DNA of 64,000 nucleotides from Gymnodinialimonas sp. 57CJ19 (lineage in GTDB: Bacteria > Pseudomonadota > Alphaproteobacteria > Rhodobacterales > Rhodobacteraceae). Position numbers and translations under genes: made by a program. The notes under the pieces were generated by a model. The model was given only the letters and a program-made list of their open reading frames with translations, ran no database searches and had not been told where the DNA came from. Numbering within the stretch: position 1 is the stretch's first letter; the number at the start of each line of letters is the position of its first letter. The stretch covers positions 3,797,608 to 3,861,607 of the forward strand of contig NZ_CP151587.1 of NCBI RefSeq assembly GCF_038396845.1. Direction: 5' to 3'. Below are positions 8,468 through 16,164 of this stretch, one piece after another.

Positions 8468-8553
8468 AAGACTTTTGCAAAAGTCTTCCCAGAGCCTTGC
8501 AAGGCTCTGCCCACGCCCTTGCAAGGGCGTGCCAAATCCTTTGCAAAGGATTT
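8468..8553. repeat. TTGCAA palindrome array 1 (four units, 22-bp period)
   Basis: Four perfect 20-bp palindromes share the core TTGCAA but have different arms: AAGACTT at 8468-8487, CAGAGCC at 8490-8509, CACGCCC at 8512-8531 and AAATCCT at 8534-8553. Their centres are exactly 22 bp apart. Each could fold into a 7-8 bp RNA stem or bind a symmetric protein. The array ends 6 bp before the next ATG. Confidence 0.9.
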
Positions 8554-8559
8554 CCCCGC

Positions 8560-9399
8560 ATGACCTGCATCGACGCGATCCAAGCCTACGCCCTGCGTGC
8601 CATCGGCATCGGCGAACGCGCCTTGCCCCAGGGCGAAATCAGCCTTTGCGAACAATTCGTTCTGATCGGCTCCGGCATGATCTGGAACGTCTACTTCGGC
8701 GTCCTCGCCCTCTCCTTCGGCTTCTTCTTCGCCCTGGCCCTCGCCTTGGCGAAAACCTCGCCGCGCTGGCTGATCCGCAAACCGGCAGAATGGTTCATCT
8801 TTCTGTTCCGAGGCTCGCCTCTCTTCATCCAATTCTTCATGGCCTATGAAGCCTTCGTGATGATCCCCCGCATGGGCTACGAATTCGAGCTGTTCGGCAT
8901 CGCGATCGAAGCTGAAACCCGTTGGTTGGCCCGGGCCTGGCTTGGCGCCCTGATCGTCTTGTTTTGCAACACCTCCGCCTATGCCGCCGAGATCTTCTAC
9001 GGCGCGCTCCGCTCCGTTCCCAAAGGTGATCTGGAAGCCGCCGATGCCTACGGCCTGACCGGCTGGAAAAAGTTTCGCCGCATTACCTTCCCCACTACCA
9101 TGCGCCTCGCTTGGCCTGCCTACACTAATGAAGCGATCTTCCTGTTTCACGCCACAGCGTTGGTGTTCTTCAGCTCTTTCCCCGCTTTCCAACAGCGCGG
9201 CGACGCGCTCTATTACGCCTCATATTTCGCCGACCGGACGTTCAACCCCTTCATCCCCTACCCCATCGTGGCGGGCTATTTCATCGCCGTGGCTCTGCTG
9301 GTCATTGCGCTATTTGGCGCCATCAACCGCCGCCTCAACCGTCACCTCCCCTCTGACCAGAAGCGTCGCCTCCGCATCCGCCCCACTCTCATCCGCTAA
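8560..9399 (+). CDS. Amino-acid ABC transporter permease (HisM type)
   Basis: A 279-residue permease, the second half of the heterodimeric membrane channel. The EAA loop is GALRSVPKGDLEAADAYGLT, followed by GWKKFRRITFPTTMRLAW. Hydrophobic segments are spread through the length, with an Arg-rich C-terminal tail. I choose the ATG at 8560 (MTCIDAIQAYAL); everything upstream in this frame is the palindrome array and the end of the other permease. That array would sit in the 5' leader of this gene and overlap its ribosome-loading region. Confidence 0.91.
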   Translation: MTCIDAIQAYALRAIGIGERALPQGEISLCEQFVLIGSGMIWNVYFGVLALSFGFFFALALALAKTSPRWLIRKPAEWFIFLFRGSPLFIQFFMAYEAFVMIPRMGYEFELFGIAIEAETRWLARAWLGALIVLFCNTSAYAAEIFYGALRSVPKGDLEAADAYGLTGWKKFRRITFPTTMRLAWPAYTNEAIFLFHATALVFFSSFPAFQQRGDALYYASYFADRTFNPFIPYPIVAGYFIAVALLVIALFGAINRRLNRHLPSDQKRRLRIRPTLIR

Positions 9400-9485
9400 G
9401 CCTGCCCCCACAAACGGCACTTGCGAGGTCACCGCCTCAGGCGTAAGGCTCATGCATCTCAACCCTCTTTACCCCCCTGTGTCCC

Positions 9486-10838
9486 ATGACCGCTCCCCAG
9501 GCTCCGGCCGACTTCCTTCACGATAATCCGCAAATCAAATCCATCCGTATGGTCGCCTCTGACCTGAACGGCCAAGCCCGTGGCAAACGGGTTGCCCGGC
9601 GTTTCGCGGGCAAGGCGATCAAGGACGGTACCCGCTTTCCCTATTCGGTCCTTAACCTCGATATCTGGGGCGAAGACATCGACGACAGCCCCCTGGTGTT
9701 CGAGGCCGGTGACCCCGATGGCATCCTCTACCCCACCTCCCGTGGCCTGGTGCCCGTCCCTTGGCTGGAAACCCCTACGGCGATCCTGCCGATCTGGATG
9801 TTCCACGACGACGGCACCCCCTATATGGGCGACCCTCGCCACGCCCTGGCCCGTGTGGTCGACCGCTACAAGGCGCGCGGCCTCACCCCCGTGGTCGCCA
9901 CGGAGCTGGAGTTCTACATCATCGACGACCGGGGCCGCGAACTCCGCGTGCCGCCCTCGCCGCGCTCCGGCATCCGCCGCCAACAGGCCGAGATCCTCGC
10001 CCTGCGCCAACTCGACGCCTTCGACACCTTCCTCACCGCGCTCTATGACGCTTGCGAGGCGATGGATATCCCCGCCGACACGATGATCTCCGAAGCCGGC
10101 CCCGGCCAGTTCGAGATCAATATGGACCACCAGCCCGATGCGATGAAAGCCGCCGACGACGCTTGGCTGTTCAAGGTCCTGACCCGGGGCCTCGCCCGCT
10201 CCCATGGGTTTGCCGCCAGCTTCATGGCCAAACCCTACCCCGATTACGCCGGTAATGGCCTCCATACGCACTTCAGCGTCCTCGACGCCGACGGGAACAA
10301 CATCTTCGACAACGGCGGCGCTGAAGGCTCCGACACGCTGCAGCACGCCATCGCCGGCTGCCTCGCCGCCATGCCCGGCTCCATGCTGATCTTTGCGCCC
10401 CATGCCACCAGCTACGACCGCTTCGTGCCCGGTGCCCATGCCCCCACCGCCGCCGCTTGGGCCTATGAGAACCGGACCACCGCCCTGCGTATCCCCGCGG
10501 GCAACCCCTCAGCGCGCCGGATCGAACACCGCGTCGCGGGCGGCGATATCAATCCCTACCTCTTCCTCGCCGCCGTCCTCGGCGCCGCCCTCGATGGGAT
10601 CGAACAAGGCCTCCCCCCCGCCCCTGCGATCCAAGGCAGCGCCTACACGGCCGAGCTGCCGCAACTGCCCCTTACCTGGGCCGATGCCATCACAGCTTTC
10701 GACCAATCCCCTGAGATTCAACGCATCTTCGCCCCCGAACTGCGCGAAACCTTCCTCGCCACCAAACGCCAGGAACTCAAATACATGGCCGACCTCTCCC
10801 CCGAAGAACAACAGGAGCTCTACCTCGACACCGTCTGA
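9486..10838 (+). CDS. Glutamine-synthetase-family gamma-glutamyl ligase (PuuA-like), copy 1
   Basis: A 450-residue member of the glutamine synthetase superfamily (shortened class I form). Conserved pieces are VVATELEFYI, the ammonium/ATP region SEAGPGQFEINMDH, GNGLHTHFSV, and the arginine-rich ENRTTALRIP with RRIEHRVAGGDINPYL. In bacterial amine catabolism such proteins join glutamate to an amine (PuuA on putrescine, GmaS on methylamine, and others). The position downstream of an importer and upstream of a PuuB-like oxidase supports polyamine or amine gamma-glutamylation. The exact amine is unknown. A second homologue lies at 11680. Confidence 0.9.
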   Translation: MTAPQAPADFLHDNPQIKSIRMVASDLNGQARGKRVARRFAGKAIKDGTRFPYSVLNLDIWGEDIDDSPLVFEAGDPDGILYPTSRGLVPVPWLETPTAILPIWMFHDDGTPYMGDPRHALARVVDRYKARGLTPVVATELEFYIIDDRGRELRVPPSPRSGIRRQQAEILALRQLDAFDTFLTALYDACEAMDIPADTMISEAGPGQFEINMDHQPDAMKAADDAWLFKVLTRGLARSHGFAASFMAKPYPDYAGNGLHTHFSVLDADGNNIFDNGGAEGSDTLQHAIAGCLAAMPGSMLIFAPHATSYDRFVPGAHAPTAAAWAYENRTTALRIPAGNPSARRIEHRVAGGDINPYLFLAAVLGAALDGIEQGLPPAPAIQGSAYTAELPQLPLTWADAITAFDQSPEIQRIFAPELRETFLATKRQELKYMADLSPEEQQELYLDTV

Positions 10839-10859
10839 CCCTCACGCAACGCTCCCCCA

Positions 10860-10880
10860 TTCATCTTGGCCTTACAACTC
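10860..10880 (+). repeat. Dispersed 21-bp motif, copy 2
   Basis: TTCATCTTGGCC followed by TTACAACTC, then CCGGGGG and two GC hairpins (10888-10935). It lies between two plus-strand genes. Confidence 0.8.
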
Positions 10881-10887
10881 CGGGGGT

Positions 10888-10935
10888 TTGGGGGCTGGCC
10901 CCCAATGAAGGTTGCGTTTGGGGGCTGGCCCCCAA
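10888..10935 (+). repeat. Twin direct-repeat hairpins
   Basis: TTGGGGGC-TG-GCCCCCAA occurs twice, at 10888-10905 and 10918-10935, exactly 30 bp apart. Each is an 8-bp palindromic stem. They follow the dispersed motif and may act as weak terminators between the ligase and amidotransferase genes. Confidence 0.7.
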
Positions 10936-10981
10936 GTCGCCAACCAATCCACCCACCACTCCAAACCACACGAGCTTCCCC

Positions 10982-11683
10982 ATGCACCTCGGCATCTTGC
11001 AAACCGGACACGTCCCCACCGAAGTCGCTTCCACCGATGGCCCCTATGCCACACTGTTCCGCAAGCTCTTTGCGCACCGCGGCTTCAGCCAAACGCTATG
11101 GTCCGTGGTCGATGGAGAATTCCCCTCCGGCCCCGAAGCGGCCGACGCTTGGCTGGTGACGGGCTCCAAACACGGTGCTTATGAAGATCACGCCTGGATC
11201 CCCCCGCTGGAGGACCTGATCCGCGCGATCCGTGAAGCGGAAATCCCTCTCGTGGGGTCCTGCTTCGGGCACCAGATCATTGCCCAAGCGCTCGGCGGCA
11301 CGGTGGAAAAATACGCCGAGGGTTGGTCCGTGGGCCGCACTCAATACAAGGTCGGCGACCAGACCCTGAACCTCAACGCCTGGCACCAGGACCAAGTCAC
11401 CCAGCTGCCCGACGGGGCGACGGTCCATGCCTCTTCCGACTTCTGCGCCAACGCGATCGTGGCCATCGGGCCGCGCATCCTGACCACACAACCGCACCCG
11501 GAATTCGCCAACTCGGTCATCGAGTCGTTGATCGACCTGAAAGGCGACGCCGTGGAACCCGACCGTTTGGCCATCGCCAAAACCCTGCTGTCCGAGCCCA
11601 ACGACAACCGCCTGATCGCCGATTGGCTCGCCGACGTGCTAGAAGGGGCGGACGCCACAAAACCAAGGGACTTTTCCCAATGA
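10982..11683 (+). CDS. Class I glutamine amidotransferase (GuaA-N-like)
   Basis: A 233-residue Triad amidotransferase. The nucleophile Cys sits in VGSCFGHQIIAQALGG and the His-Glu pair in TQPHPEF. This motif is of the GMP-synthase-amidotransferase type and not the GICRG form of PuuD, so it may hydrolyse a gamma-glutamyl compound by a different family. It is placed between two gamma-glutamyl ligases, and its TGA overlaps the ATG of the second one (ATGA), suggesting coupled translation and a joint pathway. Release of glutamate from a gamma-glutamylated amine or acid is the likely role, by context only. Confidence 0.88.
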   Translation: MHLGILQTGHVPTEVASTDGPYATLFRKLFAHRGFSQTLWSVVDGEFPSGPEAADAWLVTGSKHGAYEDHAWIPPLEDLIRAIREAEIPLVGSCFGHQIIAQALGGTVEKYAEGWSVGRTQYKVGDQTLNLNAWHQDQVTQLPDGATVHASSDFCANAIVAIGPRILTTQPHPEFANSVIESLIDLKGDAVEPDRLAIAKTLLSEPNDNRLIADWLADVLEGADATKPRDFSQ

Positions 11684-13041
11684 TTCCCGCCGAATTTCTC
11701 GCCAAACTGCCCGATGTCGCCCGCACCTACCTGGAGGGCCGCACCCTGGATGAGGTCGAATGTATCGTCTCGGACCTTGCGGGCGTGGCGCGGGGCAAGG
11801 CGATGCCGGGTACGAAATTTGCGCGCCAGACCCAGTTCTACCTGCCCAACTCGATCTTTTTCCAGACCATTACAGGGGATTGGGCCGATGAGGTCGGCGA
11901 TGGCTTCACCGAGCCGGACATGATCCTGACCCCGGATTTTGACACCGCCCTGCCCGCCCCTTGGACAGCCGATTGGACGCTTCAGGTGATCCACGACATC
12001 CACGACCAACAGGGCGACCCGGTCTCTTTCGCGCCGCGCAACGTGCTGAAACGGGTGGTGGAGCTCTACAACGCGCGGGGCTGGCAGCCGATTGTTGCCC
12101 CCGAGATGGAATTCTACCTCGTCGCCCCCAACACCGACCCGGCGCAGGAAATCGTGCCGCCCATGGGCCGCTCTGGCAGACGCGCGGCGGCGCGGCAGGC
12201 GTATTCCATGTCCGCCGTGGATGAATACGGTCAAGTCATTGATGATATTTACGATTTCGCCGAGGCGATGGGGCTGGAGATTGACGGCATCCTGCAAGAA
12301 GGCGGCGCAGGCCAGATCGAATTGAACCTGCGTCACGGCGATCCGGTCAAGCTCGCCGATGAGATGTTCTACTTCAAGCGGATGATCCGGGAAGCGGCGC
12401 TGAAGCACGATATGTACGCGACTTTCATGGCCAAACCCATCGCCGGAGAGCCGGGGTCCGCGATGCATATCCACCACTCGGTCGTGGACGCGGCGACGGG
12501 GCAAAACATCTTCTCGGACGCCGATGGCGCGGAGACCCCCGCCTTCATGCATTTCATCGGCGGCATGCAACGCAACATGCCCGCCGTGATCGCCCTTCTG
12601 GCGCCCTATGTGAACAGCTATCGCCGCTATGTACCTGATTTCGCCGCCCCAATTAACCTCGAATGGGGGCGCGACAACCGGACCACAGGGCTGCGGGTGC
12701 CGGTCTCCGGCCCCGAGGCGCGGCGGGTGGAAAACCGTCTTCCGGGGATGGATTGCAACCCTTATCTGGGTATCGCCGCCAGCCTTGCGACAGGCTATCT
12801 GGGCTTGGTGGAGGGCAAAGGTCCGTCCGAGGAATTCAAGGGCGACGCCTATTCCGCCGAAAGCGGTGTGCCGCGCGGGTTGGGTGACGCTCTGGGCCTG
12901 CTGGAGGCCAACCTGGGCGTGCGCCAATGCTTGGGAGAGGACTTCTGCCGCGTCTATTCCGGCGTCAAGCAGTTGGAATATAACGAGTTCCTGCACGTCA
13001 TCAGCCCTTGGGAGCGGGAGCATTTGTTGCTGAATGTCTAG
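11680..13041 (+). CDS. Glutamine-synthetase-family gamma-glutamyl ligase (PuuA-like), copy 2
   Basis: A 453-residue paralogue of the gene at 9486. It shows the same active-site segments: IVAPEMEFYL, EGGAGQIELNLRHG, GSAMHIHHSV, DNRTTGLRVP and RRVENRLPGMDCNPYL. The ATG overlaps the stop of the amidotransferase. The N-terminus (MIPAEFLAKLPDVARTYLEG) differs from copy 1, so the two ligases have diverged and may accept different amines or act as mixed oligomers. Neither is likely to be the housekeeping GlnA, which is longer and usually sits next to glnB. Confidence 0.9.
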   Translation: MIPAEFLAKLPDVARTYLEGRTLDEVECIVSDLAGVARGKAMPGTKFARQTQFYLPNSIFFQTITGDWADEVGDGFTEPDMILTPDFDTALPAPWTADWTLQVIHDIHDQQGDPVSFAPRNVLKRVVELYNARGWQPIVAPEMEFYLVAPNTDPAQEIVPPMGRSGRRAAARQAYSMSAVDEYGQVIDDIYDFAEAMGLEIDGILQEGGAGQIELNLRHGDPVKLADEMFYFKRMIREAALKHDMYATFMAKPIAGEPGSAMHIHHSVVDAATGQNIFSDADGAETPAFMHFIGGMQRNMPAVIALLAPYVNSYRRYVPDFAAPINLEWGRDNRTTGLRVPVSGPEARRVENRLPGMDCNPYLGIAASLATGYLGLVEGKGPSEEFKGDAYSAESGVPRGLGDALGLLEANLGVRQCLGEDFCRVYSGVKQLEYNEFLHVISPWEREHLLLNV

Positions 13042-13345
13042 ACACGCGCCCGGCAGCAAGGATTGGTGGCTTGAGACCGCCCTGATCGCGGGCAGCGGCG
13101 TTGCTCTGGCGGCTTTCCTTTGGGACGGGCCGATATTTGCGGGCGGCGACGCCGTGTCTGCGGCCACGCCAATGGTCGCGCCCGGACCTGCGCGCGCCCC
13201 CGCGCCTGTGCCTGTGCCTGTGCCTCGAACGGTGGCGGACCTGGTGGATGCGGGCTGCCTGACCCAGGAAAACCTTCGCGCCATGGTGGAAGGCCGAACG
13301 ATCTACGTGGCCTGCCCGTTGCATCCGCAGGATCCCTCGCCATGA
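13034..13345 (+). CDS. Small single-pass membrane protein of unknown function
   Basis: A 103-residue protein whose ATG overlaps the last codons of the ligase and whose TGA overlaps the ATG of the oxidase (ATGA). It has one hydrophobic segment (about residues 15-32), then an Ala/Pro/Val linker with a short PVPVPVP repeat, and a small C-terminal domain with two cysteines (DAGCLTQENL, YVACPLHP). The tight overlaps on both sides say it belongs to the operon. I do not recognise the family. Confidence 0.75.
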   Translation: MSRHAPGSKDWWLETALIAGSGVALAAFLWDGPIFAGGDAVSAATPMVAPGPARAPAPVPVPVPRTVADLVDAGCLTQENLRAMVEGRTIYVACPLHPQDPSP

Positions 13346-14637
13346 ACGCGCTTTATCGCAACGACCGCCCCGGACGCCACGCGCCTTCGGTCTATGCAGC
13401 GGGCGTCAGTGCGCCGGAACGCGCCCCCCTGACCGGAGAAATCAGCGTTGATGTGGCGGTGATCGGCGCGGGCTTCACCGGGTTGTGGGCCGCGTTGACC
13501 TTGGCGAAAGCCGGGCGGTCTGTGGTGGTGCTGGACGCGCACCGCGTGGGTTTTGGCGCCTCTGGGCGCAACGGCGGGCAGGTGCATTCGGGCTTCAACA
13601 TGGGCCAACGGGCGTTGGAGGACCGCTTGGGCAAGGACCGCGCCCACGCCCTGTGGGACTTGGCGGAAGCGGGCAAGGACCAGCTCCGCGCTTTTTGCGA
13701 AACGGCCCCGGAAACCCACTATCGCCCCGGCGTGGCCCATGGCGAATACAGCCCCCTGTCTTTGGCAGAGGCCCGCCTGGAGGCCGATCATATGGCCCGG
13801 AACTACGGGCTGAAAACCGACGTCATGGGCCGTGACGCCTTTGCAGAATTGGTCAAAGCCCCCGCCTATGTGGGTGGCACTTTGGACGAAAGCGGCGGGC
13901 ATTTGCAGCCTTTGGCCTATGCCTTGGCTTTGGCCCGCGCCGCCGAGGCCGCAGGCGCGGTCATATTCGAGCGGACCGAAGTGCTGAGCGTGACAGAGGG
14001 GACGCGGGTGCGCCTGACCACGCCGCGCGGGCGCATCAATGCGGGCCACGTGATTGCCGCGGGCAATGGCTATCTGCCGAACCTGTTGCCGCAGGTAAAC
14101 CGCAGGGTCATGCCGATCAATTCCTTCATCGCCGCGACCGAGCCGCTTCCCGAGCGCTGGCACGAGGTCATGGCCCGAGACATCGCCGTATCCGATAGCA
14201 AGTTCGTGGTGAATTATTATCGCTTCGACCACGAGAGGCGGTTCCTGTTTGGCGGGCGGGAAAGCTACTCCATCGGATTTCCCAAAGACATTAAGACGGC
14301 CCTCGTTGCGCGGATGGCGCAACTGTTCCCGCAGCTCTCCGGCGTGAAGGTGGATTACGTGTGGGGCGGATCGCTGGGAATAACGCCAAGCCGCCTGCCC
14401 CATGTGGCCCGCGTCGGCTCCAAGGTGCTGTCTGGGGCCGGATTTTCCGGCCACGGGGTCGCGCTGAGCGGGATGGCGGGCCGGGTAATGGCCGAGGCTG
14501 TTCTGGGCCAAGAAGACGGCTTGGCCACGTTCGACACCCTGAAAATCCCTGCGTTTCCAGGGGGTACGGCCCTGCGCACGCCGATCCTGACGCTGGCCAT
14601 GTCGTGGTTTGCGTTGCGCGATCGCATCGGCCTCTAG
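13342..14637 (+). CDS. puuB: FAD-dependent amine oxidoreductase, gamma-glutamylputrescine oxidase type
   Basis: A 431-residue DAO-family flavoenzyme, the size of PuuB. The dinucleotide-binding motif is VAVIGAGFTGLWAALTLAKAG (from about residue 36), followed by GFGASGRNGGQVHSGFN, a hallmark of the PuuB/OrdL group, and a C-terminal FAD segment GAGFSGHGVALSGMAGRVMAE. It would oxidise a gamma-glutamylated amine to the aldehyde. It follows two PuuA-like ligases and shares an ATGA overlap with the preceding small gene. The substrate is inferred from context. Confidence 0.88.
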   Translation: MNALYRNDRPGRHAPSVYAAGVSAPERAPLTGEISVDVAVIGAGFTGLWAALTLAKAGRSVVVLDAHRVGFGASGRNGGQVHSGFNMGQRALEDRLGKDRAHALWDLAEAGKDQLRAFCETAPETHYRPGVAHGEYSPLSLAEARLEADHMARNYGLKTDVMGRDAFAELVKAPAYVGGTLDESGGHLQPLAYALALARAAEAAGAVIFERTEVLSVTEGTRVRLTTPRGRINAGHVIAAGNGYLPNLLPQVNRRVMPINSFIAATEPLPERWHEVMARDIAVSDSKFVVNYYRFDHERRFLFGGRESYSIGFPKDIKTALVARMAQLFPQLSGVKVDYVWGGSLGITPSRLPHVARVGSKVLSGAGFSGHGVALSGMAGRVMAEAVLGQEDGLATFDTLKIPAFPGGTALRTPILTLAMSWFALRDRIGL

Positions 14638-14664
14638 GCAAAAACCGGACAATTTCCGCTGACG

Positions 14665-14681
14665 GCGACGTTGTCGCTTTT
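14665..14681 (+). terminator. Short terminator-like hairpin after the oxidase gene
   Basis: GCGAC-GTT-GTCGC followed by TTTT, starting 28 bp after the stop codon. The 5-bp stem is short but the T-run follows directly. It separates the ligase/oxidase operon from the DegT gene. Confidence 0.5.
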
Positions 14682-14742
14682 CTGTGCCGTTCTTCTGCAT
14701 ATATAAGCAAAACGAAATATCACATTTTGAAATGGTGAATAT

Positions 14743-15954
14743 ATGTCCACGCTGTCCGCTCCGAACGTCTACGACGCCGAACCGATCCCCGAGGCCGCCC
14801 GCGCCGAGATTGACCGTCTTCTGCAAAGCGGCGACCTGTTTCGCTACACCGCCCCCGAAGACGCGCCCGTAGCCCTGCTGGAGCGTGAATTCGCCGCGAT
14901 GATGGGCACGAAATACGCGCTGGCGGTGTCGAGCTGTTCGGCCGCGCTGTTCTTGTCGTTGGAGGCGCTGGATCTGGGCAAGGACGCCAAGGTAATGATC
15001 CCCGCGTTCACCTTTGCCGCCGTCCCGTCGTCCATCGTGCACGCGGGCTTGCAGCCGGTCCTGTGTGAAGTGGCCGACAACTACCGCGTCGATATGGTTG
15101 ATTTCATGGAGAAACTACCCGGCGTGCAAGCGGTTCTGATCAGCCACATGCGGGGCCATACCTCGGACATGGACGCGATCTCGGCCGCCTGTGAAGCGGC
15201 GGGCGTGCCACTGATCGAAGATGCGGCCCATTCCCTGGGAACCGAGTGGCACGGCAAGAAGATCGGCACGATCGGCAAGGTTGGCTGCTTCAGCTTCCAG
15301 TCCTACAAATTGATTAACGCGGGCGAAGGCGGGATCATGATCACCGACGACGCAGATCTGGTGGCGCGCGCCGTGATCATGTCGGGCGCCTATGAGCATA
15401 ATTGGGCGAAGCACGGCGATGACACTGCGCTGGTAGAGGCCTTTGGCCGCTGGCAGAACAAGCTGCCGCTCTACAACCTGCGGATGCAGAACCTGAGTGC
15501 AGCCGTGATCCGGCCCCAATTGCCCGAAGTGGCGCGTCGGGTACGCGACGGCCGCAAGAACCACGACTACGTAGCTGCGGCGCTGAACACCTCGGATTGG
15601 CTGAATGTGCCGGACCCCCTTGGCCCGGAAGAGCGCGCACCGGATTCAATCCAGTTCAACCTGCAAGGCTTTGACAGCGACGCCGAGGCCCGCGCCTTCG
15701 CGGACGCCGCCGCCGCAAGGGGCGTGAAGGTGCAGATCTTCGGCCTGAGCACGGACAACGCACGGGCCTTCTGGAACTGGCAATTTATCCCCGGGGACCT
15801 GCCCGAGCTGCCCCAAACCCGAGCGATGCTGATGCGCGCCTGTGACGCCCGTTTGCCCGCGAGGCTGCAAAAAGCAGACCTCGACCACATCATCGGGGCG
15901 CTCCTGTCCGCCGCCGAAGACGTCAAAGGCACCGCTCGCGCCTACGGCACGTGA
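14743..15954 (+). CDS. DegT/DnrJ/EryC1/StrS-family PLP aminotransferase
   Basis: A 403-residue PLP enzyme. The Schiff-base lysine is in SFQSYKLINAGEGG, preceded by the aspartate segment PLIEDAAHSLGTEW; MIPAFTFAAVPSSIVHAG matches the family core. Members usually aminate nucleotide sugars, but no sugar genes are near and the flanking genes concern amine catabolism. The AT-rich leader (14700-14742) carries an imperfect inverted repeat (CACATTT and AAATGGTG) just before the ATG, a possible operator, so it may have its own promoter. The substrate is unknown. Confidence 0.88.
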   Translation: MSTLSAPNVYDAEPIPEAARAEIDRLLQSGDLFRYTAPEDAPVALLEREFAAMMGTKYALAVSSCSAALFLSLEALDLGKDAKVMIPAFTFAAVPSSIVHAGLQPVLCEVADNYRVDMVDFMEKLPGVQAVLISHMRGHTSDMDAISAACEAAGVPLIEDAAHSLGTEWHGKKIGTIGKVGCFSFQSYKLINAGEGGIMITDDADLVARAVIMSGAYEHNWAKHGDDTALVEAFGRWQNKLPLYNLRMQNLSAAVIRPQLPEVARRVRDGRKNHDYVAAALNTSDWLNVPDPLGPEERAPDSIQFNLQGFDSDAEARAFADAAAARGVKVQIFGLSTDNARAFWNWQFIPGDLPELPQTRAMLMRACDARLPARLQKADLDHIIGALLSAAEDVKGTARAYGT

Positions 15955-15960
15955 GCCGCA

Positions 15961-16050
15961 CAAATCTTTTGCAAAAGATTTGCGAACGCCCTTGCAAGGG
16001 CGTTGGACAGAGCCTTGCAAGGCTCTGTTCAGGGTTTTGCAAAACCCTGA
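15961..16050. repeat. TTGCAA palindrome array 2 (four units, 22-23 bp period)
   Basis: Four perfect palindromes are centred on TTGCAA at 15971.5, 15994.5, 16017.5 and 16039.5, with arms AAATCTT, AACGCCC, CAGAGCC and CAGGGTT. Read on the other strand, array 1 has the arm order AAATCCT, CACGCCC, CAGAGCC, AAGACTT. Array 2 is therefore an inverted homologue of array 1 with paired changes in the arms. Confidence 0.9.
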
Positions 16051-16164
16051 TGCCGGACGGGAGAGAAGGGCGGCGGGTGAGATAATGCGCCGTCTCGATA
16101 ATCCCTATTGAGGGAGGCGCGGCGCAGGCGTACCTTCGGGCAACCTTGTTTGAGAGTGTTCGAC

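Noticed and set aside
8468..8553. CRISPR or simple terminator cluster
   Set aside because: The units are perfect palindromes with differing arms and no spacers; there are no T-runs.
9486..13041. Housekeeping glutamine synthetase GlnA
   Set aside because: Both genes lack the GlnA length and a glnB neighbour and sit in an amine-catabolic operon.
11341..13284. Minus-strand 647-codon frame opposite the second ligase
   Set aside because: Mirror frame of the ligase gene in high-GC DNA; composition not protein-like.
13303..15042. Minus-strand 579-codon frame
   Set aside because: Shadow of the oxidase and DegT genes, both of which have clear motifs.
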